DNA from: Chloroflexota bacterium
GTDB lineage: Bacteria > Chloroflexota > Anaerolineae > Aggregatilineales > Phototrophicaceae
Length of the DNA: 64,000 nucleotides
Direction: 5' to 3'
NCBI GenBank assembly: GCA_026707225.1
Contig: JAPOXG010000058.1
Location: 142,228-206,227, forward strand
Under the pieces are notes generated by a model. That model did not search any database, was not told the DNA's origin, and worked only from the letters and a program-made list of their open reading frames with translations. The position numbers and the translations under genes were made by a program. Below, piece after piece: positions 33,053-44,039 of this stretch; position 1 is the stretch's first letter; each line of letters starts with the position of its first letter.

Positions 33053-33840
33053 CAGCCGTTATCGCGCTAATCGACCAGGTCGCCATCGGCATCTATTTCT
33101 TGATCGCCGCTGGCGTCTTGTTTGCGCTGAGGCGGTACATCATACATGGGGAAGAATACCGTTCCACTTACTTTGAATTAGAACGCGAACTTTCGCGTTA
33201 TCGGCGAACAAACGCCATCACGGCGATCATCTTCTTGCTGGAACTGGCTGTCATCGTCGCCGGCGTACAAGCGGTGATCGTGCCTGAGCTGCTGCAAGAT
33301 CGCCAGATCGAAGCGCTTGTTGCTGAGGCGCGGTTCGACGATGGCGATTTTCAAACGCCTGTCCCGGCGCCGCCTGCATCCGATCTCGGCATTGATCCAG
33401 TCGCCCTGCCGCGTTCAGCCGGGGCGGCCAATCAGATTCAAGCCACGCCGTTGCCAACGCCAACGCCTGTGGGCACGATCATTCCGTCGGATCCGCCGCA
33501 AGGCTGCGACAATGCCGAAGCCCAACTGTTGATTCCGGGCAATGGCATGCGCGTATTCCAGCCAATACCCGTGATCGGCACCGTCTATACTGATCAGTTT
33601 TCTTACGCTTCAATCGAGATCAACGGTCCCAGCACCTTGGGCAGCTTTCAAGTCATCGACGAACAGCACGTGGAAGTGCGAGAGCGGGCGGAGTTTGGCC
33701 AATTCGTGCCTGCGCCTTACGAGGCCGGCGAATATCAGTTTCGCCTGATGGTCTTCGACATCACCAATGCGCTCAAAGCCTCATGTATGGTTCATATCTA
33801 TATTTCGGAACCGCTGCCGACGCTGACGCCCGTTCGCTAA
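33049..33840 (+). CDS. Membrane-anchored hypothetical protein with extracytoplasmic domain
   Basis: The 263-residue protein has two transmembrane helices (about 5-27 and 57-78) separated by a charged cytoplasmic loop. A Pro/Thr-rich linker containing PTPTP follows, then an external domain of about 110 residues with two cysteines that may form a disulfide. Its beta-rich pattern resembles an immunoglobulin-like fold, which is inference. The ATG overlaps the phosphorylase stop (ATGA). No enzyme motif is visible. Confidence 0.75.
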   Translation: MTAVIALIDQVAIGIYFLIAAGVLFALRRYIIHGEEYRSTYFELERELSRYRRTNAITAIIFLLELAVIVAGVQAVIVPELLQDRQIEALVAEARFDDGDFQTPVPAPPASDLGIDPVALPRSAGAANQIQATPLPTPTPVGTIIPSDPPQGCDNAEAQLLIPGNGMRVFQPIPVIGTVYTDQFSYASIEINGPSTLGSFQVIDEQHVEVRERAEFGQFVPAPYEAGEYQFRLMVFDITNALKASCMVHIYISEPLPTLTPVR

Positions 33841-33926
33841 CCCACCCAAGCATTCCCCGCTGGGCAAAGCCAATGGATGTTTCCAGTTGGGAATCCAGGC
33901 CGTGAATTTGAACCGGGAGTTGCCGC

Positions 33927-35099
33927 TCAAGCCTTCAGGTCGCGCACTTTGCTGTTGACGCGGCGGCGCCAGCGGCGGGAGCGCGAACGCCATTTGGCGA
34001 TGCGGTATTGCACGTGTCGGCGCTGGCGATTGAGAAGCGAACCATGCTGCTCGCTCGGCTTGGAGATGCCCCAACGGATGATCATGGAGGCCCAGGTCAA
34101 GCCGCCGCCGAAACCGACCAGCGCAATATGATCTTGGTCCTGAATCCGTCTCTGCTCAATCGCTTCACAGAGCGCGATGGGGATGGAGGCGGCCGATGTA
34201 TTGCCGTAGCGCTCGACATTGCTCATGAATTTTTCGATGTCGATGCCGAGCTTGCGCGCGGCCGCTTGCAGGATTCGCAGATTCGCCTGGTGGGGAATCA
34301 CCAGATTGACGTCGCTCACATTGACGCCAGCGATTTGACAGGCTTGTTCCACACTCTCGCTGACGACGCGCGTGGCAAACTTGAATACCTCGCTGCCCGC
34401 CATGGACATCTTGTAGAGCTTGCTGCCATTGGCGCCGGCGCGGGACTCGTTGGCGTCGATGCTGCCGACACTGGGAATCGCCAACAGGTCGCCCCCTGAG
34501 CCATCAGAGCGCAAGACGCTCGAGAGTACGCCGCCAGGTGTTTCGCTCGCGCGCAGGATGACGGCGCCCGCGCCATCGCCGAAGAGGATACAGGTGCTGC
34601 GATCCTGCCAATCCAATATCCGACTCATAGTTTCGGCGCCGATGACCAGCGCGGCATTGATAGAGCCGGCGCGGATGGAATCGGAGGCCATGTTCAGGGC
34701 GTAAACAAAACCGGAGCAGGCGGCGCTCAAGTCGAAGGCGCCGGCCTCATGCGCGTTCAGCCAATCTTGCACCAGGCTTGCCGTGCTGGGAAATATATTC
34801 TCTGGCGTGGCGGTTGCGACCACGATCAGGTCGAGGTCCGTTGGCAGAATGTCAGCCACTTCCAAGGCATGCTGCGCCGCCCGATAAGCCAGCGTCGCCG
34901 TCGATTCGCCTTCATTGGCGATGAAACGTTGGCGGATGCCTGTGCGAGCGAAGATCCAATCGTCACTGGTGTCTACGAAAGACGACAGATCATCGTTGGT
35001 CATCACTGTTTCCGGCACTGCCATGCCCCAGCCGATGACATGCGCGTGTCGCACTGCCGCCGCTGGATTGGCTTTGCCGCTCTTCTCAAAGGTTGCCAT
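33927..35099 (-). CDS. fabH: Beta-ketoacyl-ACP synthase III
   Basis: FabH starts fatty acid synthesis by condensing acyl-CoA with malonyl-ACP. The catalytic triad is visible as Cys in SAACSGFVYAL, His in IPHQANLRI and Asn in YGNTSAAS. The protein normally ends soon after GFGGGLTWASMIIRW, but this one continues for about 45 residues rich in Arg and Lys. ATG at 35099 is chosen inside the end of fabF, so the two genes overlap by 14 bases and are coupled. No acyl carrier protein or fabD/fabG is adjacent. Confidence 0.94.
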   Translation of the reverse strand: MATFEKSGKANPAAAVRHAHVIGWGMAVPETVMTNDDLSSFVDTSDDWIFARTGIRQRFIANEGESTATLAYRAAQHALEVADILPTDLDLIVVATATPENIFPSTASLVQDWLNAHEAGAFDLSAACSGFVYALNMASDSIRAGSINAALVIGAETMSRILDWQDRSTCILFGDGAGAVILRASETPGGVLSSVLRSDGSGGDLLAIPSVGSIDANESRAGANGSKLYKMSMAGSEVFKFATRVVSESVEQACQIAGVNVSDVNLVIPHQANLRILQAAARKLGIDIEKFMSNVERYGNTSAASIPIALCEAIEQRRIQDQDHIALVGFGGGLTWASMIIRWGISKPSEQHGSLLNRQRRHVQYRIAKWRSRSRRWRRRVNSKVRDLKA

Positions 35100-36339
35100 T
35101 GTCCCGATATTCACCAAATATCACTACGGCATTGTGTCCGCCAAAGCCAAATGCATTGGACATGACATTCTTGACTTCATGCTGGAAGCCGGTGTTGGGC
35201 GCGTAATTCAGATCGCAACTGGGATCCGGTTCCGCCAAATGAATGGTCGGCGGGATGAAATTTTCGCGGATGGCCATAATCGAGAATATCGCTTCGATCG
35301 CGGCGCCGCCGCCGAGGAGATGGCCCGTCATGGATTTCGTCGAGCTGACCGGGATGTTGTAAATGGTTTCGCCCAGCGCCCGCTTGAGCGCATTGGTCTC
35401 AGCCCGGTCGTTCAAAGGCGTGCTGGTGCCGTGGGCGTTGATGTAATTGATATCGTCCGCCGCGAGCCCGGCGTCTCTCAAGGCAAACTCAAGGGCCTTG
35501 GCCGCGCCCTCGCCGCTCTCCATCGGCGCGGTGATGTGATAGGCATCCGATGTATGGCCGTATCCCAACAATTCCGCGTGGATCCTTGCCCCGCGCTCAA
35601 GCGCGTGATCCAGCTCCTCGAGGACGAGCGCGCCCGCTCCTTCGCCGGGTACGAAACCATCCCGATTCAAGTCAAATGGGCGCGAGGCGGTCTCCGGATC
35701 GTCGTTGCGGCTCAACGCGGTCATATTGTTGAAGCCAGCCACGCACAGCGGCACAATGGCCGCTTCTGACGCGCCCGCGACCATGGCTGACGCGTCGCCT
35801 CGCCGGATGATGTGCATAGCCTCGCCAATCGCGTTGTTGCCGGAAGCGCAGGCGGTAACGATGCAATGATTCGGTCCGCGCAGATTGAAGTTCAAGGATA
35901 CCGCGCCGGAACAGCTGTCGCTCAATATCTTGGGGATCGCCATCGGCTTGATGCCCCGATGGCCGCGCTTGTCGATGCCTTGCTGTGATTCAACAAATGA
36001 ATTGATGCCGCCGACGCCGGAACCGATGATGCAGCCAACGTCGTACGTGTTGTCGCTTGTGATCATCAAGCCGCTGTCTTCCATGGCTTGCCGGCTGGCT
36101 TCCAGCGCGAATTGGGCGACGCGGTCCAGGCGCCGCGCCTCTTTGCGGCCGAAGACCGCATCCGGGTCGAAACCCTTGACTTCGCCGGCCAGTTGATTCT
36201 GCGTCAATTGACGGTCATAGCGTGTAATATAACCGATGCCGTTCTTGCCGGACGCGGTGTTTGCCCAGGCGTCGGCGACATTGTTGCCGGTCGGGCAAAT
36301 GATGCCCATGCCGGTGATGACTATGCGTTTCTTGTCCAA
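35086..36339 (-). CDS. fabF: Beta-ketoacyl-ACP synthase II
   Basis: FabF elongates acyl-ACP with malonyl-ACP. The active-site Cys lies in TACASGNNAIG, with the two histidines in INAHGTSTP and STKSMTGHLLGGG. The 417-residue length is normal. The best start is a TTG at 36339 with GGGGAGG just upstream, giving the family-typical MDKKRIVITGMG beginning. A -10-like TACAAT lies on the minus strand at 36389-36384, without a good -35. Confidence 0.95.
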   Translation of the reverse strand: MDKKRIVITGMGIICPTGNNVADAWANTASGKNGIGYITRYDRQLTQNQLAGEVKGFDPDAVFGRKEARRLDRVAQFALEASRQAMEDSGLMITSDNTYDVGCIIGSGVGGINSFVESQQGIDKRGHRGIKPMAIPKILSDSCSGAVSLNFNLRGPNHCIVTACASGNNAIGEAMHIIRRGDASAMVAGASEAAIVPLCVAGFNNMTALSRNDDPETASRPFDLNRDGFVPGEGAGALVLEELDHALERGARIHAELLGYGHTSDAYHITAPMESGEGAAKALEFALRDAGLAADDINYINAHGTSTPLNDRAETNALKRALGETIYNIPVSSTKSMTGHLLGGGAAIEAIFSIMAIRENFIPPTIHLAEPDPSCDLNYAPNTGFQHEVKNVMSNAFGFGGHNAVVIFGEYRDNGNL

Positions 36340-36413
36340 ACAGCCTCCCCGCGTTGCGGGCTCCGCTGCGCCGCTCTCCATTCATTGTAACACTGCGCGC
36401 GCCTTTCCGTTGC

Positions 36414-36442
36414 TTTACAGTCGCCGCAATGCCACCTATAAT
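36414..36442 (+). promoter_or_regulatory. Promoter of the SDR gene
   Basis: TTTACA (36414-36419), a 17-base spacer and a perfect TATAAT (36437-36442) lie about 70 bases upstream of the ATG, in the divergent gap with fabF. Confidence 0.7.
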
Positions 36443-36513
36443 ACGCCCTTCATTATCCCACGCGGGAAACGCGGGCGCAGGGGCGAATCATTCTACGGGA
36501 TACTTGACGAACG

Positions 36514-37473
36514 ATGATCTTGATAACTGGCGCGACCGGGCTGGTAGGGCGGTATCTGGTCCAGCGGCTGATGCAAGAGTCCGTGCCGACGCGTGTTTTG
36601 CTGCCAGAAAGACGGCTGAGGCGCCTGCCTTGGGACACTGGCGATCCACAAGCGCCGGAGCTCTTCGTCGGCACGGTCGCTGATGAAGAAGCGTTCTTCC
36701 GCGCGGTGACCGGCTGCCACGCCGTCATCCACTTGGAAAACGCGCAGTGGTGGGGCCGCCGCCGCGATCTGGAACAGGTCGAGCTGGCGGGCGCTCGCGC
36801 TTTGGCGACGGTCGCGCGGGCGGCGCGGGTCGGGCGGGTTATCACGCTCAGCCATCTGGGCGCCGCGCCATCGTCCGCTTATACCCTTCATCGCGTCAAA
36901 GGAGAAGTCGAGGACCTCTTGCGCAATAGCGGCGTTGCCTATACGGTGATTCGAAGCGGCGTCGTATTCGCGCCCGATGACGCTTTTGTCAATCATATCG
37001 CGAGCATGCTGCGCATTAACCCGGCCTTCTTTCTAATGCCGGGGCATGGCGAGGTTGTCCTGCATCCCCTGTATATTGACGATCTGGTGGAAGCGATTTA
37101 TCGTAGCCTTGATCGGGTTCGGCTGGTGGATTCAACCGTCGAGATTGGTGGTCCCGAATACCTGTCCTTGCGTGATCTCATCTTGACGGTCATGCGCGTC
37201 ACCGGAATGCGGCGCCTTGTCATCGGCATCCCCCCCTACCTCTTGCGCTGGATCACCGCGGTATACAGCCGAGTTTTGCCGCGTTCGCTCATCACGGCGC
37301 AGTGGCTGGATATTCTGGCGGCAAACCGCACAGCTCCCCTGGGCAGCACCTACGATCATTTCGGTTTCCAGCCGCGGCGATTTGAATCCACCTTGCTAAA
37401 TTATCTGCCGCAACGCGCGCATTTCCTCAGCCTGTTGCGCGATTCTTTCCGGCGGCGTCCGCGTCCGGTATGA
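36514..37473 (+). CDS. Atypical SDR, NAD(P)-binding protein
   Basis: The 319-residue protein starts with the Rossmann motif GATGLVGRYL and follows the NmrA/complex I NDUFA9-like branch of extended SDRs: an SHLGA strand and a YTVIRSG block are present, but the classical YxxxK active site is replaced by a HRVK segment. Such proteins act as NAD(P) sensors, quinone or sugar epimerase-like enzymes or assembly factors. The C-terminus is strongly basic. It is followed 16 bases later by the GNAT gene, so an operon with proC is likely. Confidence 0.82.
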   Translation: MILITGATGLVGRYLVQRLMQESVPTRVLLPERRLRRLPWDTGDPQAPELFVGTVADEEAFFRAVTGCHAVIHLENAQWWGRRRDLEQVELAGARALATVARAARVGRVITLSHLGAAPSSAYTLHRVKGEVEDLLRNSGVAYTVIRSGVVFAPDDAFVNHIASMLRINPAFFLMPGHGEVVLHPLYIDDLVEAIYRSLDRVRLVDSTVEIGGPEYLSLRDLILTVMRVTGMRRLVIGIPPYLLRWITAVYSRVLPRSLITAQWLDILAANRTAPLGSTYDHFGFQPRRFESTLLNYLPQRAHFLSLLRDSFRRRPRPV

Positions 37474-37489
37474 CGCGCAGGACCAACCT

Positions 37490-38374
37490 ATGAACAATAT
37501 CGAAATCAGACGCCTGCTGAGCGCGGCGGAGCACGATCAAGCGGTCGAATTGCAGAAGTCCTATTGGGGAAAAGACGCCGCCAATCTGGTGCCGCGGCAC
37601 ATGCTTCACTCGATCTCGCATTATGGCGGGCACGTTTTGGGCGCCTTTGACGGTGACTGTCTCGTGGGCTTGGTGATCGGATTCATCGGCACCGATATCG
37701 ATATTGATTCGCCCGATGCCAGACCGGCGATGGCGAATCTGCTTATCATGTCGAAGCGCATGGTCGTGCTGCCGGCTTATCGGGGGCGGAATATCGGCTT
37801 CCGCTTGAAAATGGCGCAGCGCGATCTGGCGGTCAAGCATGCGATTCGCTTGGTGACCTGGACCGTTGACCCGCTGCTGGCGCCCAATGCGCATCTCAAC
37901 ATTCGCAAACTGGGCGGCGTAATCCATCGATATGAGACCAACTTCTTCGGGCTGGATGAGGCGGAGAGCCTGCGGTCTGACCGGCTGGTGGTTGATTGGT
38001 GGGTGACGCAGCGGCGCGTCAAGGAACGCGCGAAAGGCGCCGGCAGCGCGCTGACGCTGCAACAGTATTTCGCTGTGAATGCGCCGATCGTCAATCGGGC
38101 AGCGGAATCACAAAACTGGCTCAAGCCGCGGCCCATGACCGATGTGCCAAGCTCGACATTTGCCCTGATCGAAATCCCGGGAGACATCCGCTCGCTTGAA
38201 GCGGCTGATCGAGCCCTGGCCGACGAATGGCGCTATCATATCCGCGACGTCTTTCCGCGCATGTTCGCGGCCGACTATATCGTCACTGATTTTGTCAGCG
38301 GGCAGTTTGAAAACAGGCGGCGCAGCTTCTACTTGCTCAGCCGCCACTTTGACGAAGACGAGCGAAGAAACTAA
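37490..38374 (+). CDS. GNAT-family N-acetyltransferase (predicted)
   Basis: The first 160 residues follow the GNAT pattern, with a LGAFDGDCLVGLVIGF strand and a MVVLPAYRGRNIGFRLK acetyl-CoA loop. The remaining 130 residues form an extra domain. The family is an uncharacterised acetyltransferase group seen in several bacterial phyla. It lies ten bases before proC. The substrate is unknown. Confidence 0.82.
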   Translation: MNNIEIRRLLSAAEHDQAVELQKSYWGKDAANLVPRHMLHSISHYGGHVLGAFDGDCLVGLVIGFIGTDIDIDSPDARPAMANLLIMSKRMVVLPAYRGRNIGFRLKMAQRDLAVKHAIRLVTWTVDPLLAPNAHLNIRKLGGVIHRYETNFFGLDEAESLRSDRLVVDWWVTQRRVKERAKGAGSALTLQQYFAVNAPIVNRAAESQNWLKPRPMTDVPSSTFALIEIPGDIRSLEAADRALADEWRYHIRDVFPRMFAADYIVTDFVSGQFENRRRSFYLLSRHFDEDERRN

Positions 38375-38383
38375 GGTATCTCT

Positions 38384-39208
38384 ATGGCTTTCAACGGTGA
38401 AAAGACAGTGTTTGTCGGCGCGGGCGTGATGGGCGAGGCGATGATCAAAGGACTGCTCAAGCAGCGCTTGCTGGCGCCGGAAAACATCGTGGCCGCCGAT
38501 CCACGGGGCGAGCATTTGGCTGCCCTGCGCGAACGTTACGGCATCGAGGTCACCACTGACAATGCCGAAGCGGCGCGCGCCGCCGATGTCTTGGTGCTGT
38601 CGGTAAAGCCGCAAGTGATGGGAGCTGTTCTGCCCGAATTGCGCGGGCAGGTCGACGGCGTCCGGCTGATCCTCAGCATTGTCGCCGGCGTGCCGCTGCA
38701 AACGATTTCGGAAAATCTTCTCAATGCGCGCGTGGTGCGTTCCATGCCCAATACGCCGGGGCAGATCGGGCGCGGGATCACTGTCTGGACTGCTTCACCG
38801 GAGGTCGGCGCCGAGGAGCGCGCGCAGGCGGAGGCGCTGCTGGGCGCTATGGGCGAGCACATATACGCGGCCGATGAGCGCTTTCTTGATATGGCGACCG
38901 CGCTGAGCGGCTCCGGACCGGCTTACGTATTCATGTTCATGGAGGCGCTGGTTGATGCCGGCGTGCACATGGGCTTTGCCCGGCGAGACGCCGAAAAGCT
39001 GGTGGAACAGACACTCCTCGGCTCTGTGCTCTACGCGCAGCAATCCGGCCTGCATCCGGCGCAGCTGCGCAATCAAGTGACAAGCCCCGGCGGCACGACC
39101 GCGGCCGCGCTGCACGAAATGGAAAAGGGCGGCTTGCGAACGGTGCTTTCGGAGGGCGTCTGGGCGGCTTATCGCCGGTCGCAGGCATTAGGTTCAAAGC
39201 CCGAATGA
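38384..39208 (+). CDS. proC: Pyrroline-5-carboxylate reductase
   Basis: ProC reduces pyrroline-5-carboxylate to proline with NAD(P)H. The 274-residue protein shows a VGAGVMGEAM nucleotide loop, SVKPQ, VRSMPNTP, the ALSGSGPAYVF block and the VTSPGGTTAAAL signature near the C-terminus. A TAAGG ribosome binding site precedes the ATG. No proA or proB is nearby. Confidence 0.96.
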   Translation: MAFNGEKTVFVGAGVMGEAMIKGLLKQRLLAPENIVAADPRGEHLAALRERYGIEVTTDNAEAARAADVLVLSVKPQVMGAVLPELRGQVDGVRLILSIVAGVPLQTISENLLNARVVRSMPNTPGQIGRGITVWTASPEVGAEERAQAEALLGAMGEHIYAADERFLDMATALSGSGPAYVFMFMEALVDAGVHMGFARRDAEKLVEQTLLGSVLYAQQSGLHPAQLRNQVTSPGGTTAAALHEMEKGGLRTVLSEGVWAAYRRSQALGSKPE

Positions 39209-39281
39209 GGGCAACCGTCTCATTTATCCGCGAAGATAAGAGCAGCGCCATTTAACCCGAGGAATTCGCGCCGAAATCCGA

Positions 39282-39299
39282 TTGTGAAAATATAGACAA
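39282..39299 (+). promoter_or_regulatory. Candidate Rex operator overlapping the atp promoter
   Basis: TTGTGAAAATATAGACAA matches the Rex consensus TTGTGAA-N4-TTCACAA at 12 of 14 fixed positions and covers the -35 box of the atpA promoter. A rex gene lies 6 kb downstream. Binding would be expected to block transcription. Confidence 0.5.
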
Positions 39300-39321
39300 G
39301 CGCCCGGCTTTGGGCTAGAAT
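39293..39321 (+). promoter_or_regulatory. Promoter of the F1 ATP synthase operon
   Basis: The -35 TAGACA (39293-39298), a 17-base spacer and the -10 TAGAAT (39316-39321) each differ from consensus at one base. The leader of about 130 bases contains a perfect hairpin, GCTCCC-ATAG-GGGAGC (39402-39417), ahead of the AAGGAG of atpA. The rest of the 252-base gap after proC shows nothing else. Confidence 0.7.
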
Positions 39322-39460
39322 GGCACAGAAGTAACAACTAAGTGGACGCGTTTGCCGAGAGTTGCACACACGACGGCGTTGGTTCATTTGATACCGGTTT
39401 GGCTCCCATAGGGGAGCGAGATTCAAAGCGAAGGCATTAAGTTAGGCAAGGAGCCTGCGA

Positions 39461-40966
39461 ATGGCAGACAACATCTACGATTCGATCCTGGAACAAATCC
39501 AAGACATTGAGCTTGAGGCGCTCGAATCAGTCGAGGTCGGCTATGTGGAAGAGGTCGGCGACGGGATCGCGCGCATCTCGGGCTTGGACAATGTGCGCTA
39601 CAACGAGCTGGTGCAATTTGAAAATGGCATCGCCGGCATCGCCTTCAATCTGGAGAAAGACAATGTCGGCGTCATCATCATGGGCGCTTACGATGACATT
39701 CAGGAGGGCGATGCCGTCAGCGCGCTCGGGCGCATCGCCTCGGCGCCCGTTGGCATGGGCTTGGTCGGACGCGTGGTGAACGCTTTGGGCCAGCCGATTG
39801 ACGGCCGCGGTCCGGTGCAATTCGACGAATACTACAACATCGAGCGCATCGCCCCTGGCGTGATGGAACGCCGCAGCGTGGATCGTCCGGTTCAGACGGG
39901 CATCCTGGCGATTGATACCATGATCCCGATCGGCCGCGGTCAGCGCGAGTTGATCATCGGTGATCGTCAGACGGGCAAGACCGCTCTGGCTCTCGATACC
40001 ATCGTCAACCAGCAGGGCGAAGACATGTATTGCATCTACGTCGCCATCGGAAAGCGCCGCGGCGAGGTGGCGCGCATCCGCGAGACGCTGGAACGGGAAG
40101 GGGCGATGGATTACACCACGCTGGTGGTGGCTTCGGCTTCTGACGCGGCGGCGCTGCAGTACCTTTCGCCTTATTCCGGCTGCGCTATAGGCGAGTGGTT
40201 CATGGAGAATGGCAAAGACGCGCTCGTAATCTACGATGATCTGTCCAAGCACGCCAACGCCTATCGCCAAGTGTCGCTGCTCATGCGCCGGCCGCCGGGG
40301 CGCGAGGCTTTCCCGGGCGATGTATTCTATTTGCACAGCCGCTTGCTGGAGCGCGCCGCGCAATTGAGCGATGAGCGAGGCGGCGGCAGTTTGACCGCGC
40401 TGCCGGTCATCGAAACGCTGCTCGGTGATGTCTCGGCTTTCATTCCCACAAACGTGATCTCGATCACAGATGGTCAGATTTATCTGGAATCGGAGCTCTT
40501 CAACGCTGGTTTGCGCCCGGCGCTCAACACCGGCATCAGCGTCAGCCGCGTCGGCAGCGCCGCCCAAACGCGGGCAATGAAGGATGTCGCCGGCGGCCTT
40601 AAGCTGCAGATGGCGCAATTCCGCGATTTAGCTGCCTTCGCCCAATTCGGCTCCAACCTGGACAAGGCGACGCAGCAGCAGCTTGACCGAGGCTTGCGCT
40701 TGACCGAGCTCTTCAAACAGGTGCAGTATCAGACACTTTCGCTCGAGGATCAGGTGGCGCTGACCTACGCCGGCACCAGCGGTCTGACTGACGAAGTTCC
40801 AGTTGAGCGGATGCTGGATTGGAAAGAAGCATTCTTGCGCTCCTTCCGCACGCAATTCTCCGATACAGGCGAATTCATCCGCGAGAATCGAAACGAGCGC
40901 GCCGGCGATGAGATTCAGAACAAGCTGGATACCGCCATCTCGACCTTTAACGAGGCTTGGTCCTAG
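39461..40966 (+). CDS. atpA: F1 ATP synthase alpha subunit
   Basis: The alpha subunit forms the non-catalytic nucleotide sites of the F1 head. The 501-residue protein contains the Walker A loop [10 protein letters not shown], the [17 protein letters not shown] block and the subfamily signature around [20 protein letters not shown] lies seven bases before the ATG. It is the first gene of the operon. The usual upstream genes atpB, atpE, atpF and atpH are absent. Confidence 0.98.
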   Translation: MADNIYDSILEQIQDIELEALESVEVGYVEEVGDGIARISGLDNVRYNELVQFENGIAGIAFNLEKDNVGVIIMGAYDDIQEGDAVSALGRIASAPVGMGLVGRVVNALGQPIDGRGPVQFDEYYNIERIAPGVMERRSVDRPVQTGILAIDTMIPIGRGQRELIIGDRQTGKTALALDTIVNQQGEDMYCIYVAIGKRRGEVARIRETLEREGAMDYTTLVVASASDAAALQYLSPYSGCAIGEWFMENGKDALVIYDDLSKHANAYRQVSLLMRRPPGREAFPGDVFYLHSRLLERAAQLSDERGGGSLTALPVIETLLGDVSAFIPTNVISITDGQIYLESELFNAGLRPALNTGISVSRVGSAAQTRAMKDVAGGLKLQMAQFRDLAAFAQFGSNLDKATQQQLDRGLRLTELFKQVQYQTLSLEDQVALTYAGTSGLTDEVPVERMLDWKEAFLRSFRTQFSDTGEFIRENRNERAGDEIQNKLDTAISTFNEAWS

Positions 40967-40998
40967 TGTCGCCGTCCGCATTAGAAAGGAGACGCTAG

Positions 40999-41967
40999 AT
41001 GCCAACGCTTCGCGAAGTCAAGAATCGCATTCGCAGCGTCAAAAACATCGCCCAAATCACGCGGGCGCTGGAAGCGGTTTCAGCTTCGCGCGTCCGCCGG
41101 GCGCAGGCGCGTGTGCTTGCCAGCCGGATCTATGCCGAGAAAGCCTGGGAGATTCTGATCAATGTGCAAGCCGCCAGCAAAAACCTGCCGCTGCATCCCT
41201 TGCTGACCGTGCGAGAAGAAATCAACCGCGTCATGGTCGTCGTCATCACCTCGGACCGCGGGCTGGCTGGCGCCTACAACACCAATATCCTGCGCGTGGC
41301 GCAGCGCTTTGAAACGCGGCTGGGCAAGCCGGTCGATTACGTCACCGTAGGGCGAAAAGGACGGGATTCGCTGGCGCGCCTTGGCGCCAATATCGTCGCT
41401 TCCTTCACCGATATGTTGGCCGAACCCAAGATTTCCGATATCACGCCGATTGCTCACATCGCTATGGACGCCTATCTCAATGGCGATGTCGACGAAGTGC
41501 TCATCGCCTACACCGACTTCATCAATATGCTGGCGCAGCGTCCCGCGGTTCTGGGCTGGCTGCCGCTGACGACTCATACCGTCGCCGAGCAGGTCGCCGC
41601 CGAATTCGTCAAAGATGTCGCGACCGTCACCGAAGGCGCGCAGAACTACGAATATGAACCGAGCGCGACCGCTGTTGTCGACGAAATCGTGCCCCGCTTC
41701 ACCGAGTTGCAGCTATATCAGGCGCTGCTGGAAGCGCAGGCCAGCGAGCATGCGGCGCGGATGGCGGCGATGAAGAACGCGACCGATAATGCGACGCAGC
41801 TCACCGCGGACCTGACGCTTCAATACAACAAAGCCCGTCAAGCGGAGATCACGGCCGAGATTCTCGATATCGTTGGCGGCGCCAATGCTTTGCAGCAGGC
41901 GATTGACAAGACCGCCGCCGATATTCTAGCCGGAAACGAAATGCGAGAACTGCCGCAGGACGCCTGA
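40999..41967 (+). CDS. atpG: F1 ATP synthase gamma subunit
   Basis: Gamma is the rotary shaft between F1 and F0. The 322-residue protein has the long N-terminal helix with an IRSVKNIAQIT start, the SDRGLAGAYNTN block and the C-terminal helix ending in an ARQAEIT..EI pattern. It is slightly longer than the usual 285-290 residues, with an extra stretch in the middle domain. It starts 33 bases after atpA with a GAAAGGAG ribosome binding site. Confidence 0.96.
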   Translation: MPTLREVKNRIRSVKNIAQITRALEAVSASRVRRAQARVLASRIYAEKAWEILINVQAASKNLPLHPLLTVREEINRVMVVVITSDRGLAGAYNTNILRVAQRFETRLGKPVDYVTVGRKGRDSLARLGANIVASFTDMLAEPKISDITPIAHIAMDAYLNGDVDEVLIAYTDFINMLAQRPAVLGWLPLTTHTVAEQVAAEFVKDVATVTEGAQNYEYEPSATAVVDEIVPRFTELQLYQALLEAQASEHAARMAAMKNATDNATQLTADLTLQYNKARQAEITAEILDIVGGANALQQAIDKTAADILAGNEMRELPQDA

Positions 41968-42006
41968 GGCAGGCGATTTGCATCGGCAATCCTGGCAAAC
42001 GATTAA

Positions 42007-43422
<1,416 letters not shown>

Positions 43423-43431
43423 GAGGCGCCC

Positions 43432-43884
43432 ATGCCGATTCACGTTGAGCTGGTGACGCAAGAGCGTCGAATCTTTGAGGAACCGGAGGCCGACATCGTC
43501 ATGGTGCCGGCCGTCGAGGGCGAAATGGGCGTGCTGCCCAATCACGCGCCGGTTCTGACCACCCTGACCTACGGCGAATTGGTCGTGCGCAAAGGCGCCG
43601 CCGAAGAACGATTCGCGATCTATGGCGGCGTTGTCGATGTGCGGCCCGATAAAGTGGTCGTATTGGCTGACCTGGCCGAGTCTTCTTTTGCGCTGGACCT
43701 CGAGCGGGCGCAGGAAGCGCGCGAACATGCGCGGCAGGCTTTGGATGAGGCGCCGACCGAAGCCGAAAACCGCGACGCGCTGATGGCGCTGCGGCGGGCG
43801 AACCTGGCTGTTCGCATTAGCCAGAAGATCCGCAGCCGCGGCTCGGGTTTGCGCATACTTGACGAAGACAGCGACGAAGTCTGA
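43432..43884 (+). CDS. atpC: F1 ATP synthase epsilon subunit
   Basis: Epsilon couples and inhibits the rotor. The 150-residue protein has the N-terminal beta sandwich with EGEMGVLPNHAPVLT and a C-terminal two-helix part rich in Ala, Glu and Arg. It lies nine bases after atpD and is the last gene before a strong terminator. Confidence 0.95.
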   Translation: MPIHVELVTQERRIFEEPEADIVMVPAVEGEMGVLPNHAPVLTTLTYGELVVRKGAAEERFAIYGGVVDVRPDKVVVLADLAESSFALDLERAQEAREHARQALDEAPTEAENRDALMALRRANLAVRISQKIRSRGSGLRILDEDSDEV

Positions 43885-43925
43885 TCGCGCAAACCTCCAG
43901 GTCCCTAATCCCAATTGACATCCAC

Positions 43926-43953
43926 CCGGCACCGCCAACGCGGTCCGGTTTTT
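43926..43953 (+). terminator. Rho-independent terminator of the atp operon
   Basis: A GC-rich hairpin (CCGG, one bulged C, ACCGC, loop CAAC, GCGGT, CCGG) is followed directly by five T. It lies 42 bases after atpC. Confidence 0.85.
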
Positions 43954-43992
43954 CTGTTTTGCTGTAAAATAGAGATTGCGCTTTGATATATC

Positions 43993-44018
43993 TGTAGGGG
44001 CGAGCCTGTGGGTCGCCC
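43993..44018 (+). repeat. Palindromic intergenic repeat, copy 2
   Basis: TGTAGGGGCGAG is shared with copy 1, but the inner part of the hairpin has diverged, leaving GGGCGA/TCGCCC arms. It lies in the leader of mreB, just upstream of its GAGGAG ribosome binding site. Confidence 0.65.
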
Positions 44019-44039
44019 GTGAGGAGATTGGAATAGCCC

